Positions 26,140 to 38,321 of a stretch of DNA of 64,000 nucleotides are shown here, one piece after another. The stretch spans positions 16,678,001 through 16,742,000 of the forward strand of contig NC_039506.1 of the NCBI RefSeq assembly GCF_003672135.1, written 5' to 3'. The first letter of the stretch is position 1. Every line of letters begins with the position of its first letter. The notes beneath the pieces were generated by a model, which had not been told where the DNA came from, did not search any database, and saw only the letters and a program-made list of their open reading frames with translations. Position numbers and translations under genes: made by a program. This DNA comes from Ooceraea biroi (taxonomy: Eukaryota; Arthropoda; Insecta; Hymenoptera; Formicidae).

Positions 26140-29100
26140 CCAGAGAAATCGCTACACGAATCGCTACGAATTATTTTCTCCCTTGTTAATTAATGTTAAT
26201 TAAATATCTCTCGTCACGTGTTGCACGTGTATGCGTTCAAGGGATACATGATATTTATCGTGCAGAATATTTATAGGATAGGACACGTTTATGCATTTTT
26301 GACAAGTTTGCTTGCAGAGATCACGGTTACCGCTTTCCGTTCTCGAAGCGAGCGGAACGCGTGGATCGTGACGCGGCGCGACGCATAAGTCGGCCGTTTC
26401 CTCTGGAGGATCCGAGGAAATTTCGTGGCGGAAGAGACACGTCAGATCAGCGTCTCTTGATCTTCCGGCGCGCATTCGTCTCGGATTTCCATATCGGGGC
26501 ATTAACAACGGAAGTGCAAACTGCTCGACGGTGATAAAGGTAAACGACTGCAGGAAAGTACCGTGGGACCTTATAGACGAACAGCACGCGATCTCTTTCG
26601 CATGGCCACGTGTGCGAGCGCACACGTGAGTACACACCGGCGCAGCAACGCGGAAAACGCGCGCGAGTTTCTCGCGGGATTCCTCGCGGCTGCATCGCGC
26701 TGTTGCTCACGCGTATCCGCGACGTTGGCGCATCCGAAAAATCTCGCGAGGATAACGCGGCCGCCTCTCATCCGTTGGAAGACACTCTGAGCAGCCGGAA
26801 GCGAGATCTCAGCGAACACGAATTTCTTCCCCACGCCGCCGGGCGATTCGCGACTCTGCGACGCGAAATTTCGCGTTTCCGTGCTGAAGAGGAGACCGAG
26901 GGGTGATCTGGGGGTGGGAATGCGGAGGATACTCGAAAATCTTCATTCCGCGTCATTACTGAACAATTAACTTAACGAGGCTGCTGTGTTTTACTGAAAG
27001 AACTTTAAATGAAAGCGCCTAACGTTGTTTAGCGAGCGAGTAAACTTTCTTTTCCTACCAGGCTGCCGGCAAAGAAGCAGTTCACCCGACAGCGAGACCC
27101 GTCTATTAAACATAAATGCAATATCTCTGGCGCGCTAGACAATAATAGCCAAAGTAAAAACGTAAAACGTCGCCGCACATACTGTTTTCTGTCAACTGGT
27201 CTTACGCTTAGAATCGCAAAACGTAATGAAATGTTAAGCACAAAGCATTAGAGAAGGAGGACAAAACTTTTCTAATATAAAAAATAAAAATGCATATCGT
27301 CTCTTCTCAGCCATATCGTGGTAATTTAAAATTTTCCATTCTGATAGAAATGTAATCACGCGACACTCATACATCGGTTTTTTCACTCCTGCATTAATCT
27401 CGTCGAAGCGCGAGCATCACATTGCTTCACATCGATATTGGAAAAGCGGCACTCGGATGTTTACGAGTAATTGACGATCGTGCGATTTATTTATGCTATT
27501 GATGCATCTACAAAATGCGCTTTTGACGTATCAAACGGAGACGCGATCATCAAGAGTACAGAATTCGCGCGATTTTAGTGAGAAATAATTAAAAAGATAG
27601 AAAGGAAGATACGACCATTTTAATTATACCGATTGCGGGGCGATGTCTCTTCCCAAATGGAGAGATACCGGGATCCGTTTCATCGCAGTTGGCGGTCGGT
27701 TTGCATGACATCAAACGTGGATATGGTTCAATTTCGACGTTGGAATTACACGGGGGAGAAGGCTAATAAATGCAATGCTTCTGACGAGCGCTTTTTGCGG
27801 CGCGCTCGTATAATGAATATTACCTTGAAACATTTTATGCGGATTACACTGCGAGCCCCTCGAATCGTATACTAAGGGATTGTACCGCCGATATGTCGCC
27901 GTGCGTACCAGTTTATTACGCGCGACGTTTACTCGTTGTTCCGACAAGTACGTCGAGACGAGATACATAAAACGTATTTGATCGATCAAACCGTTCCTCG
28001 AATGGGCTCTCGAACGAGGCTGTTTCTTAACTGAAACATTTGCGTGTAGTCCAAAGTGCACTACGATCCGCAGAAAATACCCGCATGCGACAAGCGACGG
28101 TGACAATCAAGTTATGTTTTAGATCGTCGTAAAAGCTGCGTTCGTCAAGAAATGCGACGTACTAAAACAAGAAGTGAATTACGGGAGAATGTTAAATTAT
28201 TGGACGTGCCGGTCGCAGATGGCCTCTCGTGCGTGCTGTATGCGCGATCCAATGGATCTCACACAGGATGCTTGATTTATTATAATAACCAGTTCTTACC
28301 AAGCGTCATTAAACACGTTGCGCCTTTCGCCCAGAAACGAGCAGTGCGACAAAAGGCACAAAGGAAAAGACTGAAAGACTGCAAGCAGACGCAGCAGCAT
28401 GTCGGGGATCGGGCGACGCGAATTGTCGAAAGAAAAAGCCGGGTTCGATTTTTCATCCGCATCGAGGGAACAGAATCGACGACAGCGATACGGGGAGTGC
28501 GTTGACGTGCGTTGCGCGGAGCAAAGTGCAACGGAGTATTTCATATGGGAAATCATGTTGCGATACCTTCCAATCAGATAGGCAATCGATGCGAGGATGG
28601 CGCGGTGATTGAAGTGCAGCAGTGCAGAGGGTGATTGCCGATGTCAAAGGAAACCGAGAGGGCAGCAGTGATGCGCCGTCGCTGGGGAGAGAGGGAGAGG
28701 AAACGAGAGAGAGAGACAGAGGGACTGCAGAGAAGCACTCTCAGATTCTATTTATGTCTCGTCGCTCATCCCGCAAACGGAGGAGTTGGTTCTTCCGTAA
28801 CGCGTTACGTCGAACGCGTCACCGAATCGCTTTTCCTTTCGTATCTGCATAAAGGACCAATCGTAAAAAAATACAACCCTTGGGAGTATGTAATTTTTCG
28901 CGTGTGTCTTTCGGCATAATTCATAGTTCGTGACGATGGAATTATGAGAGTTACGTAACGAGCGAGACGGATGACTTTATTGAGAATTTATCGCTCGGCC
29001 GCACCATCGTAGAAATGAACTGTCTGCCCGCGGCAGATAAGACGGATTGTAACCGGGGAATTGTAAAGTATAGGATCTAATCACACCCGTAAGACGCAAA

Positions 29101-30705
29101 GTAATGAAACCAACGGGATATAGCGCGAGCAACGGCGAGATCTCTGCTTGCCGAGAAATTGCTGGCGGGTCTGAGCGGATTCTCGGGGACAGCGCCGACG
29201 GTCCTTCGCGGATTTGCTCGGGATAAGAAGCTTTCAGCGTTGTCTGTATGAAATTCTTTTTAACTCCGGAACATCGCTAATCGTCTTGGAGGATCCGTTA
29301 AGATGAGAAGTCCTGAAGAGCGATCCATCGAGAAAATGAACACGCCTTCTCCATCCAATTTCCCGTCGACCGAGCTCGGCGAGACGACGGAAAACCAAAA
29401 GACGTGGACAGTGTACTTGGGAGCAAGATACGTGTGTTACCGACACCATAAATAATAATCCAGCGATTGCGTATTTATTATAACGATATTATAGCGATAT
29501 TATAGCATCTATTACAGCGACCGCTCTGAGCAAATTTCTCTCCCCCAATTTGTAAAGTCGCAAATTCAACTTTGAGCTCTCGCGAGACAGTCGTCGCAGC
29601 TTTCGCTTCGGCTGATGGGAAACGGTGGACGAAATAACGATTTAGCGTTCATCCCGATCGTTGGCGCGCCGGTTTCACGGAAGCACGGGCACCGTTCAGC
29701 TGTGTCCCACGGGATAGCCGGGTATGTATCGCGATGCCATACTGATCGAAGATCCCTTCCTTCCTTCGGGGCTCTTGGCGGGTCGGTCAAACGTTGCTAT
29801 CCCGGCCTCGTCCGGCATTCCGGGCTCGTCTCATTTACGATCGAGTTACAAGCTCGTTTCACGTACGAACAGCACGTAACTCCACTCCGCTCGTTCGACA
29901 TGACGTTCCTGGCTTTTTCCGAGCGCTGCCGCGTCGAACATCCCCGTGCGATCGTTTTTTCGAGCGGAATTCCAGACGCCGAGAGACCTCCTCCAAGTAA
30001 ATTCGCATCACCTTTGCCGTTCGGCAACGTCGTTACCGGTGCCCACGATTGAATCTCCTCTTACTCGAGATTACCCCATCTGTGTGTCGTGTTTCAGATA
30101 CCATAACGGGAGAGCGCGCCGGCGGAAGATGAGAATGTTTTATTTAAAGATTTCTCGTGCAAATTGCCTGCGCGCTCGCGTCTTGTTTCACTATTTCGCC
30201 CGTTGATAACAGCACGTTATTAGGATCGCCCGGTGTACGCTGATGAAAGATAAGCGGCTTAAATTGCGCGCACATTCAAGCCTCGCTTGGCGATGCATAA
30301 ATATATTCGCCGGATTAATCCGTCGTCGCATAATAGCGGATAAGTCGCCGGAAAATTTCTTCGCTGCATTTTCCGTACGTCCTCTTTTCTTTTTTTTTCA
30401 TTTTTCCGGGGATAATCTCACGTGGCGGAGGATTACCAGTGGATGAGGAAAATTGTTATCGGCCCGTACACTGTGTCCTCACGAGCCGTTATCGCTCACA
30501 ACGGCCGGGCAATCGTGCGACGCGCGACGCGCGATCGAACGCGAGGAGAGGACGCGTCGAGATCGGCGAGCAGATCGCACAATGCGAGCGAATTAAAACG
30601 CGTAACTCGGGCATCATTCCCGAACGGAAGTTGGTTTTACTCGAAAATCCGCGGAATATTACGTCACCGACATCCGCCTAGTTTATTAACATCCACTCTG
30701 TAGCT

Positions 30706-30725
30706 GCGCGCGCGCGCGCGCGCGC
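30706..30725. repeat. (GC)10 alternating tract
   Basis: Ten uninterrupted GC units, the longest pure CG-alternating tract in the window, potentially Z-DNA forming. It is followed about 110 bases later by another CG/CA-alternating patch (30834-30847). Confidence 0.93.
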
Positions 30726-32019
30726 CTATCGAGCACGCTCGTCTCCGCTCGAGAGTATATTAAACTAGAGAGGAGAAGCAGAGTCCGCAGCGAGGTTTAC
30801 CAACCCCCTTGTGCGAGTGCGTAAGTGTGCGTACGCGCGCACACACGTTGTGTCGCGCGTATGCGGCACACACGTACCAAAGATCCCGCACATTCCAGCG
30901 CTGCGCACAACCTGGATTGTGGGTAGCACGCTTGGATGGTCCAATGAACCCCAATAACTCAATCCAACCTCGAGTTAACGAGTTTTCCGTGCAGCGACCC
31001 TTACATCCCTCCCCTCCCCCTTTCCCGCCCTCCTGTCCCGTCAGCCTCCTGGTTTTAAGCGATATCCAGCACGTGTTACATCCGCCGATATCAAATATTT
31101 CCGGCTGTCGTGGCTGCTAACGCCAATTATTACTTGATGACGAGCACTCGATGGCATTTTTACGATGACCGTGAACGGGAGGAAGTTTTCCTTTTCCTCT
31201 CTTTTTTTTTGGAGGGGGAAGAGAAAGATGGATCGGCACCGAGTTCACGAGGGGTTCTATTAAAAGAGCTTCAAGTGGACTGCGTATATTGACACATTGG
31301 TGTGTTACTTAAAGGTGCGCTGTTACGTTCCGCGAGCAGCGGAATTCCGGTAAACGTCGGTCTCTCTTCGTGTCACAGATTTATTTCAGTTATATACTAA
31401 ATGCGGAGACCGAAATAACGTTAACTTTCACGTTTCCATAAACGGTATCGCAGGTCGATATCTCGATACAGAAGGCGAGACCCATTAAAATACGCCTCGG
31501 AGGCCGCGCGGTATTTTTGTCCGCTCTGTCGTCACCAGTATCGTCGATCGGACGCGCGCGCGATGTCATAACAGTTATCGGCCAAAGACGAATTTCCGTG
31601 AGCGTTCGCAGAAAAAAGCAGCCCCGCGCGGGCCAGGCCGGGCCGGGCCGGGGATGGTCTATAACCAAATCGATAAATCGATCTCGCAGCGCTCGTTCGT
31701 TTCCTGCTTATCGGTTTTCCGCGCGCGATGCACGATGCACGCTGCACCGGCGGGAAAGGGAGGGTGAGAGGCGAGAGGTGGAGGGTTTTCATCAAGAGAT
31801 AGCCCGGACGGGGCCGTAAGCGTCAAAATCAACGGTCCGGGGGCAAGAGGCGAAATGAGTTTCCGCCGAGGAGCGAAAAACGGCTAATGACGTGAGGCGG
31901 TCCGGCGGAAACACGTTAGTGGACCGCCGAAAAACTCCATCGCCCGTACCTTCCGTATTTAATAATGGTGTACATCATCCTCCTCGGTTTAGGGGTGATG
32001 AATGTTCGCCAGGGCGCGC

Positions 32020-32043
32020 GCCGCCGCCGCCGCCGCCGCCGCC
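32020..32043. repeat. (GCC)8 trinucleotide repeat
   Basis: Eight GCC units following gcgcgc. On the plus strand it gives a poly-Pro run in a 66-codon frame with no other protein-like features. Confidence 0.92.
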
Positions 32044-33079
32044 GTCATCGCCACCGGTACAGTCGCGCGAGATTAAGTGCCGACGTCGTTAAAATTTTCT
32101 ATTAAAATCCCGCTCGTAAAAACTATAATTGAGGTGTCACGATAAGGGAAGCAATTGCGCGGATTCGCGTCGGCCAGTAACGAGCCCGGTGACGAGCAAG
32201 ACGTTACAGGTTGCTCAGCTTTAGCATTTGTGCCGGCCCGAAACACTGCTGAAATCACGTGACGCTCGCAAATATATTTCCACGTCGAATTATCTGTCAC
32301 GCACCACCTTTGTCCCCTTGCCACCTCCCTGCCTGTCTCACCCTCTCGCAGACCGTTGAAATTTATCTCCGCGTCGAGAATTGCTTTCGTACACTTTGCT
32401 ACCATAATAAATAATCACCGATCGCTGGCGTCGACCGTGCGCTCGGGCTGCGTGCATTATTCGAAACTGGGAGATTCCGCCGCCGTTGACTGAGGCCACC
32501 ACGATTACATAATTACGGGAAACTGCTAACAAACGGTCTGGGTCCAATAGTCGACGCCGGCACCGGCGTGGGCGCGAGCGCGGCGGATTGATTCGCTGCG
32601 ATTTCATCGGAGCACGTTTCCACCGGAGTGATGGAATTCTCTGTTCCTTCCGGGGAACTTCGTGGCGGTAACTACGGACGCGTGATATACTGTTTGCGAG
32701 AACTTTACGCAGCAGTTAGCCGATGGCTATGCAGCTGCGCTTCCATCCCGTCGTACGGTATAATTCTCAGCTTTGTGCCCGCCGCGCTTATGTAATGAAC
32801 GGATTTCTCGCGATTTTCCGAGCTGGAGCGCCGAGACAACTGCGCGATCGAAAACGGGTCGATGTCTCCGAACGAAGTCTGACGAATGACTGCAGAGATA
32901 ACTCCCAAAGGCAGAGATCGCGACGACGGAAACAACGAGAGGAGAGCTCGCCACTTTGCTCGTTACTTCGGTCTCCGAATGGCGTTCACGCGCTCATTAT
33001 CAGCCACAAGTTTGCGAGTTCGCGAGTTCGCACCATGTACGTAGCGCGTAGTCGCAGCTGCACGCTCGTGCGCTCGCGT

Positions 33080-33096
33080 GAGCGAGCGAGCGAGCG
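33080..33096. repeat. (GAGC)4 tetranucleotide repeat
   Basis: Four GAGC units, preceded by cgctcgcgt, so that the region is partly self-complementary (cgctcg ... cgagcg). Confidence 0.85.
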
Positions 33097-36000
33097 GATA
33101 ACGGCGCGGCGCGGCAGAGAATTTATCGTAATTTGTCTGCCGGGCATCGGGTATTCCGCGAAAATTCTACAACTTCAAACGGGCTCTCGGGTATTCGGAT
33201 GTGGGAGTTCGGAGCCGCGGAACATCCCCTTGCCCGCTCCCCCTCCTCCTCCTCTGCCATTCCGGTTTAACTCCAGCCTCTGGACGCCAAAGTTCCGCCG
33301 CGGCCGCGAACAAGGATATTGTTAGAACTTTCTTGCAAGGTATGCCGCAATGGGCGAGCATTACGCGGTACGTTTCTACTTATATACCGGCGGAACGGGG
33401 CGGAAGGTGGAGGAGGAGGGTAACCTGACCTGACGCCTCCTTAATTGGACGCGAGGCATTCGATGGAAATGAAAGAAGCGCAGGGACGAAGAAGGGAGGA
33501 AGAAGAACGACCTGGTCTTGGCGCTGTCTCGCGTGCTGCGCGCAGCCCTGACGAGGAAAGAGTTACGGCGGCGAAAGGGCGGATCACGCGCTGAGATATG
33601 AAATTACGGCGAGCTTGATGAGTGCTCGAGTCTGCCGCGGCTCAGATTGCGATCCCCATTTGAACGGGATTTTTTTCGGGTGATGTCCGATGCGCTTTGC
33701 GATTTGCATTTTGCGTCACGGCATCGCGGGGTGGAGGTTTAAGTGGCAGCGAGAGGGTGGGATGAGCGCGCCGAGAGTATCGCTCCTTTATTCAGCGAGG
33801 CTGACGCAGCGGATTCCCCGCGATAAATAGACCCGCATGTGGTGTACACGGCTGTAACGCGGCTGCCATTAGTTTCCTGGTCGGACAGCGGTGGCGAGAA
33901 ACGTCTATCCGAGTTTTAGAAACCGGTGAGGAAACGTCTCATCAAAGAAAATCTTTAACATTTCGCCGCGCCTCAAACGAGTTTCGACGTCTCGATTAAG
34001 GTCAGCGTCGTCCGCGAAATGATGAACTCGTTCCCGAGGAAAATTATGGTGGGAAAAGAGGTCTCGGAATCTTCGAGTTAATACCCGATCGCGGTCAGGA
34101 GCGCAAATGGGGTTCCGCTTGTATTGATTTGTTGGTGTAATAATACAACAGAGACGAGCGAAAATTTCCTCCGCTTGGCGGCGCAAATTCCCTTTTGCTG
34201 CGCAAAGATACGCATTCAACGTGCACGAGGAACACGTAAAGATTCTATTCGCGAGTAAAGAGGAGCAGAAACGTGAAAAACATTCTTAGTCGTCGGTGAA
34301 GGCTGAAGTAATTAAAAGTTATGGCAGGCAAGATTTTTGCTTAATTGTTACGGATGAGTCTTTTTTATTCAAGAGCCGAGTTCCATTCCGCCATTTACTT
34401 CTTCGTCATCGCCACCGCTGCCGCAAAATTTCCCCGGCAAGAATTCCCCGTTCGATACGTCCGCTTGAGAGAGTTGAGAGGCTAGTAACGCACGGCTGGA
34501 GAGTTTACCGCATGTTTTGGTCTAATCAGGATGGATATGGCGAGGTGATAATGAGGGGTCGCCACCCCTAGGTGCCACGTGGGACCGAATGAAGACAAAT
34601 AGCCGGCCGCCACATTTGCAACCCTATACAGCACGCTCGTCAGTGCTGATGGCCGGTGTTATATTCGGTGTCAAACGCCATCGAGCGTCCTCGCAAGCAC
34701 CCTCTGTATATTCCATGAAAATTGAATTAATCTCGACTCAACAATTTAATTTAATAGAACGGAAAAGCGTAACTTTCCTCGACGACGAAAGCAAGTCGCG
34801 CGTTTTCGCACACATGAAAAATTTGACATTATTCGATTTCTTCGTTAAACGGCGTCATATTCGTACAACCGATTATCCCGATTATCCCGGACGCAGGGGA
34901 GGGAGCGGTGGCGAGGATTGATTAATACTCGCTCCGGCGGAATTACACCTTGTCCCGACACGGCGCGAATAACGGTCGAGCGGCCAAGTGTAAGAAGTTT
35001 AATAAAACCGGATCTTACAGGGTGCGGAGTTTATCTTCGCCAGAGTTAATCGCATTCGCGTAGCTTGCTGGTCGGCAAAGAAAGGGAGCGGAAAGCGGGA
35101 CGATAAATTTCCCTTAAAGTAAGGCCGCGCCTGTCGGCGGGACTGAAAATTAAAACTCTTCGAGATCCTCTTCAGCGGCGCCGTCCGTTTTAAATCCACA
35201 GGTCGTTGTGTACGAAGCGCGGGCGCATAAGGTGGGGCTAGAGGAAAAAAAAACTCTGGGAAGTAAGGCGCCGCGGTACCGCTCTCGGCGGTTACGAACT
35301 TCAATGATGATCCTGACAGGGATGCGACCGGGGGGATGAGGGAGGATGAGCGAGAGGGAGAGTTTCTGAGAACGAGGGCGCGCCTCCGGAACCTTCGCTC
35401 TCCGTTCGGCATCCAAGGAACTCTTCAGGAACCAGAAGAGGACGAGCGCGGAGCGAGCAGGGGGTGAAATACGCGGGGCTTACTTGGATAAGCTCCGTGA
35501 AGCAGCATTGTACCCCCGATCTCTTCCACGCTTCTCGCAATAATCGCGATGGAATAACCATTTATCCGTAGCCGCGTTATTATTACGTAACTCGATGAGA
35601 GAGCGAGCGATCGGGGAATAAGGGGATGGAGGAGAACCGATCGGAGAACGGCGTCGTTTACGCGCGGGATCGTTCCAGCTACACTTACACTTGGCGGTTC
35701 TTCACATTTAATATATAGGCTTCGTCCCTTCTTAATGCACCATAACGAATCACGAAAAGAGTCGTAACGCTTTTTTTAGGAGACTTCGCGTTTTCAGCTG
35801 TTCGCCGAGCCACCGCGCCATCCACCCGGCCTGTCCACCCTGCCTCCTCTCCTGCTCCGCGCAATTTTTCTGCCCCTTTTATTTTCATTTCGCTCACTTC
35901 CCTCAAAACTGGATAAACGCCAGGAAGAATGCCTCGACGCCCCGCACCGGAGGCTCTTTATTTTCCGGCATTGTTGAATTTCGCGCTCTAAACCTGGAGA

Positions 36001-37623
36001 GAATCGCGCGCGCGTGCATTGCGATTTATCATTCTGTTTTTCGATGCCCTCTCCCTCCTGTCCCTCAAGCGTTCCCCGGTCCTTGTCACACCTGCCATCA
36101 CCGCGCCAACCGCTATCCTCCCCCGTTTTCCCGTCCGCTTTTAGCCACCCCCGCAGCCTCCTCTTCGCCGGTGTGGCCGCGCATTGCAAAACCGCTCTTT
36201 TCCCTTTTTTATTTTCTCGTTTCGCAATGGTTTTCACGGAGGACTTGGGCAATTGTTCGTTTGCAGTGAGAACAACAAGCGCGTCAAACACCGGACCGGC
36301 CGACGGATTCGTTAAGCGAGCATTTAACGAAACCCCCGGCAATGGGGGAATTCCCGCTTCTGCCGACTTCCTACACCCCCGTTTTTTTTGCATCGTACGT
36401 TCCGTCCCCCGGCTTCCTCTTCTCACCCCCGCGATCTACTCTCTTGCGCCCCGCACGAACGAGTCTATCGCGCGCGGTCCGCGCGGATTTTGTGAGGCGT
36501 TTTGTTTCCCCCCGTGCCCCCTCACATTCGACTTCGTCGTTTTCAGGTCACCGCGGTTCTATTCCATCACTGCCTCCTGTGTGCGATTTTTTTCCGTCCG
36601 TTTTTCGGTATACCATGCGCGATACTTGCGATAATGATCGCGCGACTGCGATAGTGTGGGTGAAGCGACGCAGAATTTGGCCGATTTGACCGATCATTGG
36701 GGAGCGGTCAGCGTTTTCTCTCCGTTCGTAACGCGAGGAGGGTTGCTCGTGAGCTTGCGATGGGTTCTCTACTGGGGTGGAACGGACGTAGAGTCTGAAA
36801 TAAAGTATGCATCAATTAATTAATATTAGCAATTCAATTAATTAATTTATAAATATTAAATTGTGTTGAGTGGAAACTGCGAGCGATGATATTTTCTCTT
36901 GCAACGGATTTGCAATGTTTATTTATGCGGTTAAGCCGATGGTAACGAGGTCTTCGTAGTTGATGGAGAAATTTTCCGTAGCAATACGTAAGGTTCTGTA
37001 AGGGAATTATCCCCAATGCAAATGGATCCTTTTCTTATTTGCTAATTCAATTATACGTTACAGGAAACAATAAAGTGTTGCATGCAGATGCATTCGCGCA
37101 CCTTCTCGTTACTCGCGATATGCATAAATTCTTGGTGAAATTTACCTCCGCCGACCTAGCGGAACATGCAACATGTAATTTCGAAGTCCATCATACACAG
37201 CATGCGATACTTGAGCTCCGCTTCCGCGGAGCCCTCGAGGGCTTCGCGATTTTGCTCAAACGTTTCATGCATGATAAAAATAAATCTATAGGAATACATT
37301 ATAGGAGAAAGAAGAAACGCGTAATTTTCCTGACAGTCGCATAGAAAAATGGAGACTCTGCATAAGACAATAATACTGAAACTTGGCAAAACTTTGACAA
37401 AAAAAATAGACAATTATTAGACAGCTTTTTGCAAATACAAACAAAGCAACGTCGCTACTAATTTTGAACATCAAGATTTCGTAACACTTTCGCGAGAAAA
37501 ATCACGGACGAAGGAAATTCGGCCGCTTTTGCTGGCACGGTTTGATGTGAGAGATGAGTCGACGGGGGAAGAACCAAGCAGGAAGAAGCAGTAACCGAGA
37601 TGGAAGCCAGAAGACGATGCTCT

Positions 37624-37728
37624 GTAAATACGTAATACACGAGGGAACTCGCTCGGTTTGCCACGGTTGACGTCACGCGGCGTGTTACGCTCGAAGAAAT
37701 AGTTTTACAGGTGGTTTTCCATCGTGGT
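37624..37728 (+). repeat. Diverged direct repeat, copy A
   Basis: Copy A of a segment of about 105 bases that recurs in the same orientation at 38215-38321. Invariant blocks appear in the same order in both: acgtaatac, cgaggga, ttgacgtc, then cgaa and ttttacaggtggtt. Overall identity by eye is about 70-75%, with one 4-base insertion in copy B. Copy A carries a perfect CRE-type octamer tgacgtca and an E-box caggtg. The overlapping 128-codon minus frame (37458-37844) is not kept in copy B, which has a stop and a non-triplet indel there, so the shared sequence is unlikely to be conserved as protein. Confidence 0.7.
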
Positions 37729-38120
37729 CGTAACCGCGCGATCCCGACTTGTATAACTAGGACGAATATGGCGAAAACTGCCATCGCCTCGTCTGCTCCG
37801 AAGCTCCCATAAGAGAAAACCCGCCATACTGCCGGAATTCCCACTGGAACTCCTGCACCACCTAGCTCATGTCTGCAACTTCCTGCTGCGCGTTACTTAT
37901 ACGGTTTTATTGCCACTAACTATTCGGCGCGCCTGATGACGTTTCCGGCTCACTTTTATCCGACTTTGCGAGCGTTCAGTTTCCAAATATAGATAAGGGT
38001 CAACCGACGTGAAAAGACGTGGGAACCACTTCGATTTTCACGTGGCTCGCCGAGAATGAGGATGAACGGGGATGAGGATTTTATTAATTTACGAACGGCG
38101 GCTTTTGCATTTGTGCTGGA

Positions 38121-38155
38121 CGGTAACTCCCGCAGGAGACCCGCGGGAGTTATCG
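38121..38155. repeat. Hairpin, 13-bp stem and 9-base loop
   Basis: Left arm cggtaactcccgc (38121-38133), loop aggagaccc, right arm gcgggagttatcg (38143-38155). Twelve pairs are Watson-Crick and one is G opposite T. It lies between the two direct-repeat copies, 60 bases before copy B, and has no counterpart before copy A. Confidence 0.8.
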
Positions 38156-38214
38156 GGGGTCGAACGGAGATTTGAAAGGAGGCGAACGAAGTATAAACCG
38201 CAAAGCGAAAGTCG

Positions 38215-38321
38215 GTAAACACGTAATACGCGAGGGAGTCGTCCGATTTTCCGGCAATTGACGTCGCGCGATGGGTTTCATTCGAATAAATATGTGATTT
38301 TACAGGTGGTTGTGCATGATG
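38215..38321 (+). repeat. Diverged direct repeat, copy B
   Basis: Partner of copy A at 37624-37728, offset by about 590 bases in the same orientation. The CRE-like core is tgacgtcg here (last base changed) and the caggtg E-box is intact. The similarity fades on both sides. It could be an old tandem segmental duplication, two insertions of a short repeat family, or a duplicated cis-regulatory module. Confidence 0.7.

Larger units (their letters stand above)
21561..37457. other. Noncoding stretch, no gene recognised
   Basis: About 16 kb with no supported gene. AT-rich islands lie at about 22000-22800 and 27240-27620. C/T-rich domains occur at about 23790-24060 and 36020-36620; the latter holds a 206-codon plus frame and a 210-codon minus frame over the same bases, a sign that both arise from composition. 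Tandem micro-duplications: 11-mer cgatattatag twice at 29484-29505, 8-mer gcgagttc twice near 33014-33031, 9-mer gattatccc twice at 34871-34888. A GA-rich run lies at about 25700-25745. Confidence 0.55.

Noticed and set aside
29615..30052. 145-codon plus frame starting with ATG
   Set aside because: No motif, no splice or regulatory support, and the length is expected by chance several times in a window of this size and composition.
35794..36634. 210-codon minus frame and 206-codon plus frame overlapping
   Set aside because: Both come from a strongly strand-biased, stop-poor tract; no domain is visible in either and they exclude each other.
37458..37844. 128-codon minus frame with a hydrophobic N-terminal segment
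   Set aside because: It overlaps duplicated copy A; the matching part of copy B has a stop and a 4-base indel, so the shared sequence is not maintained as protein.
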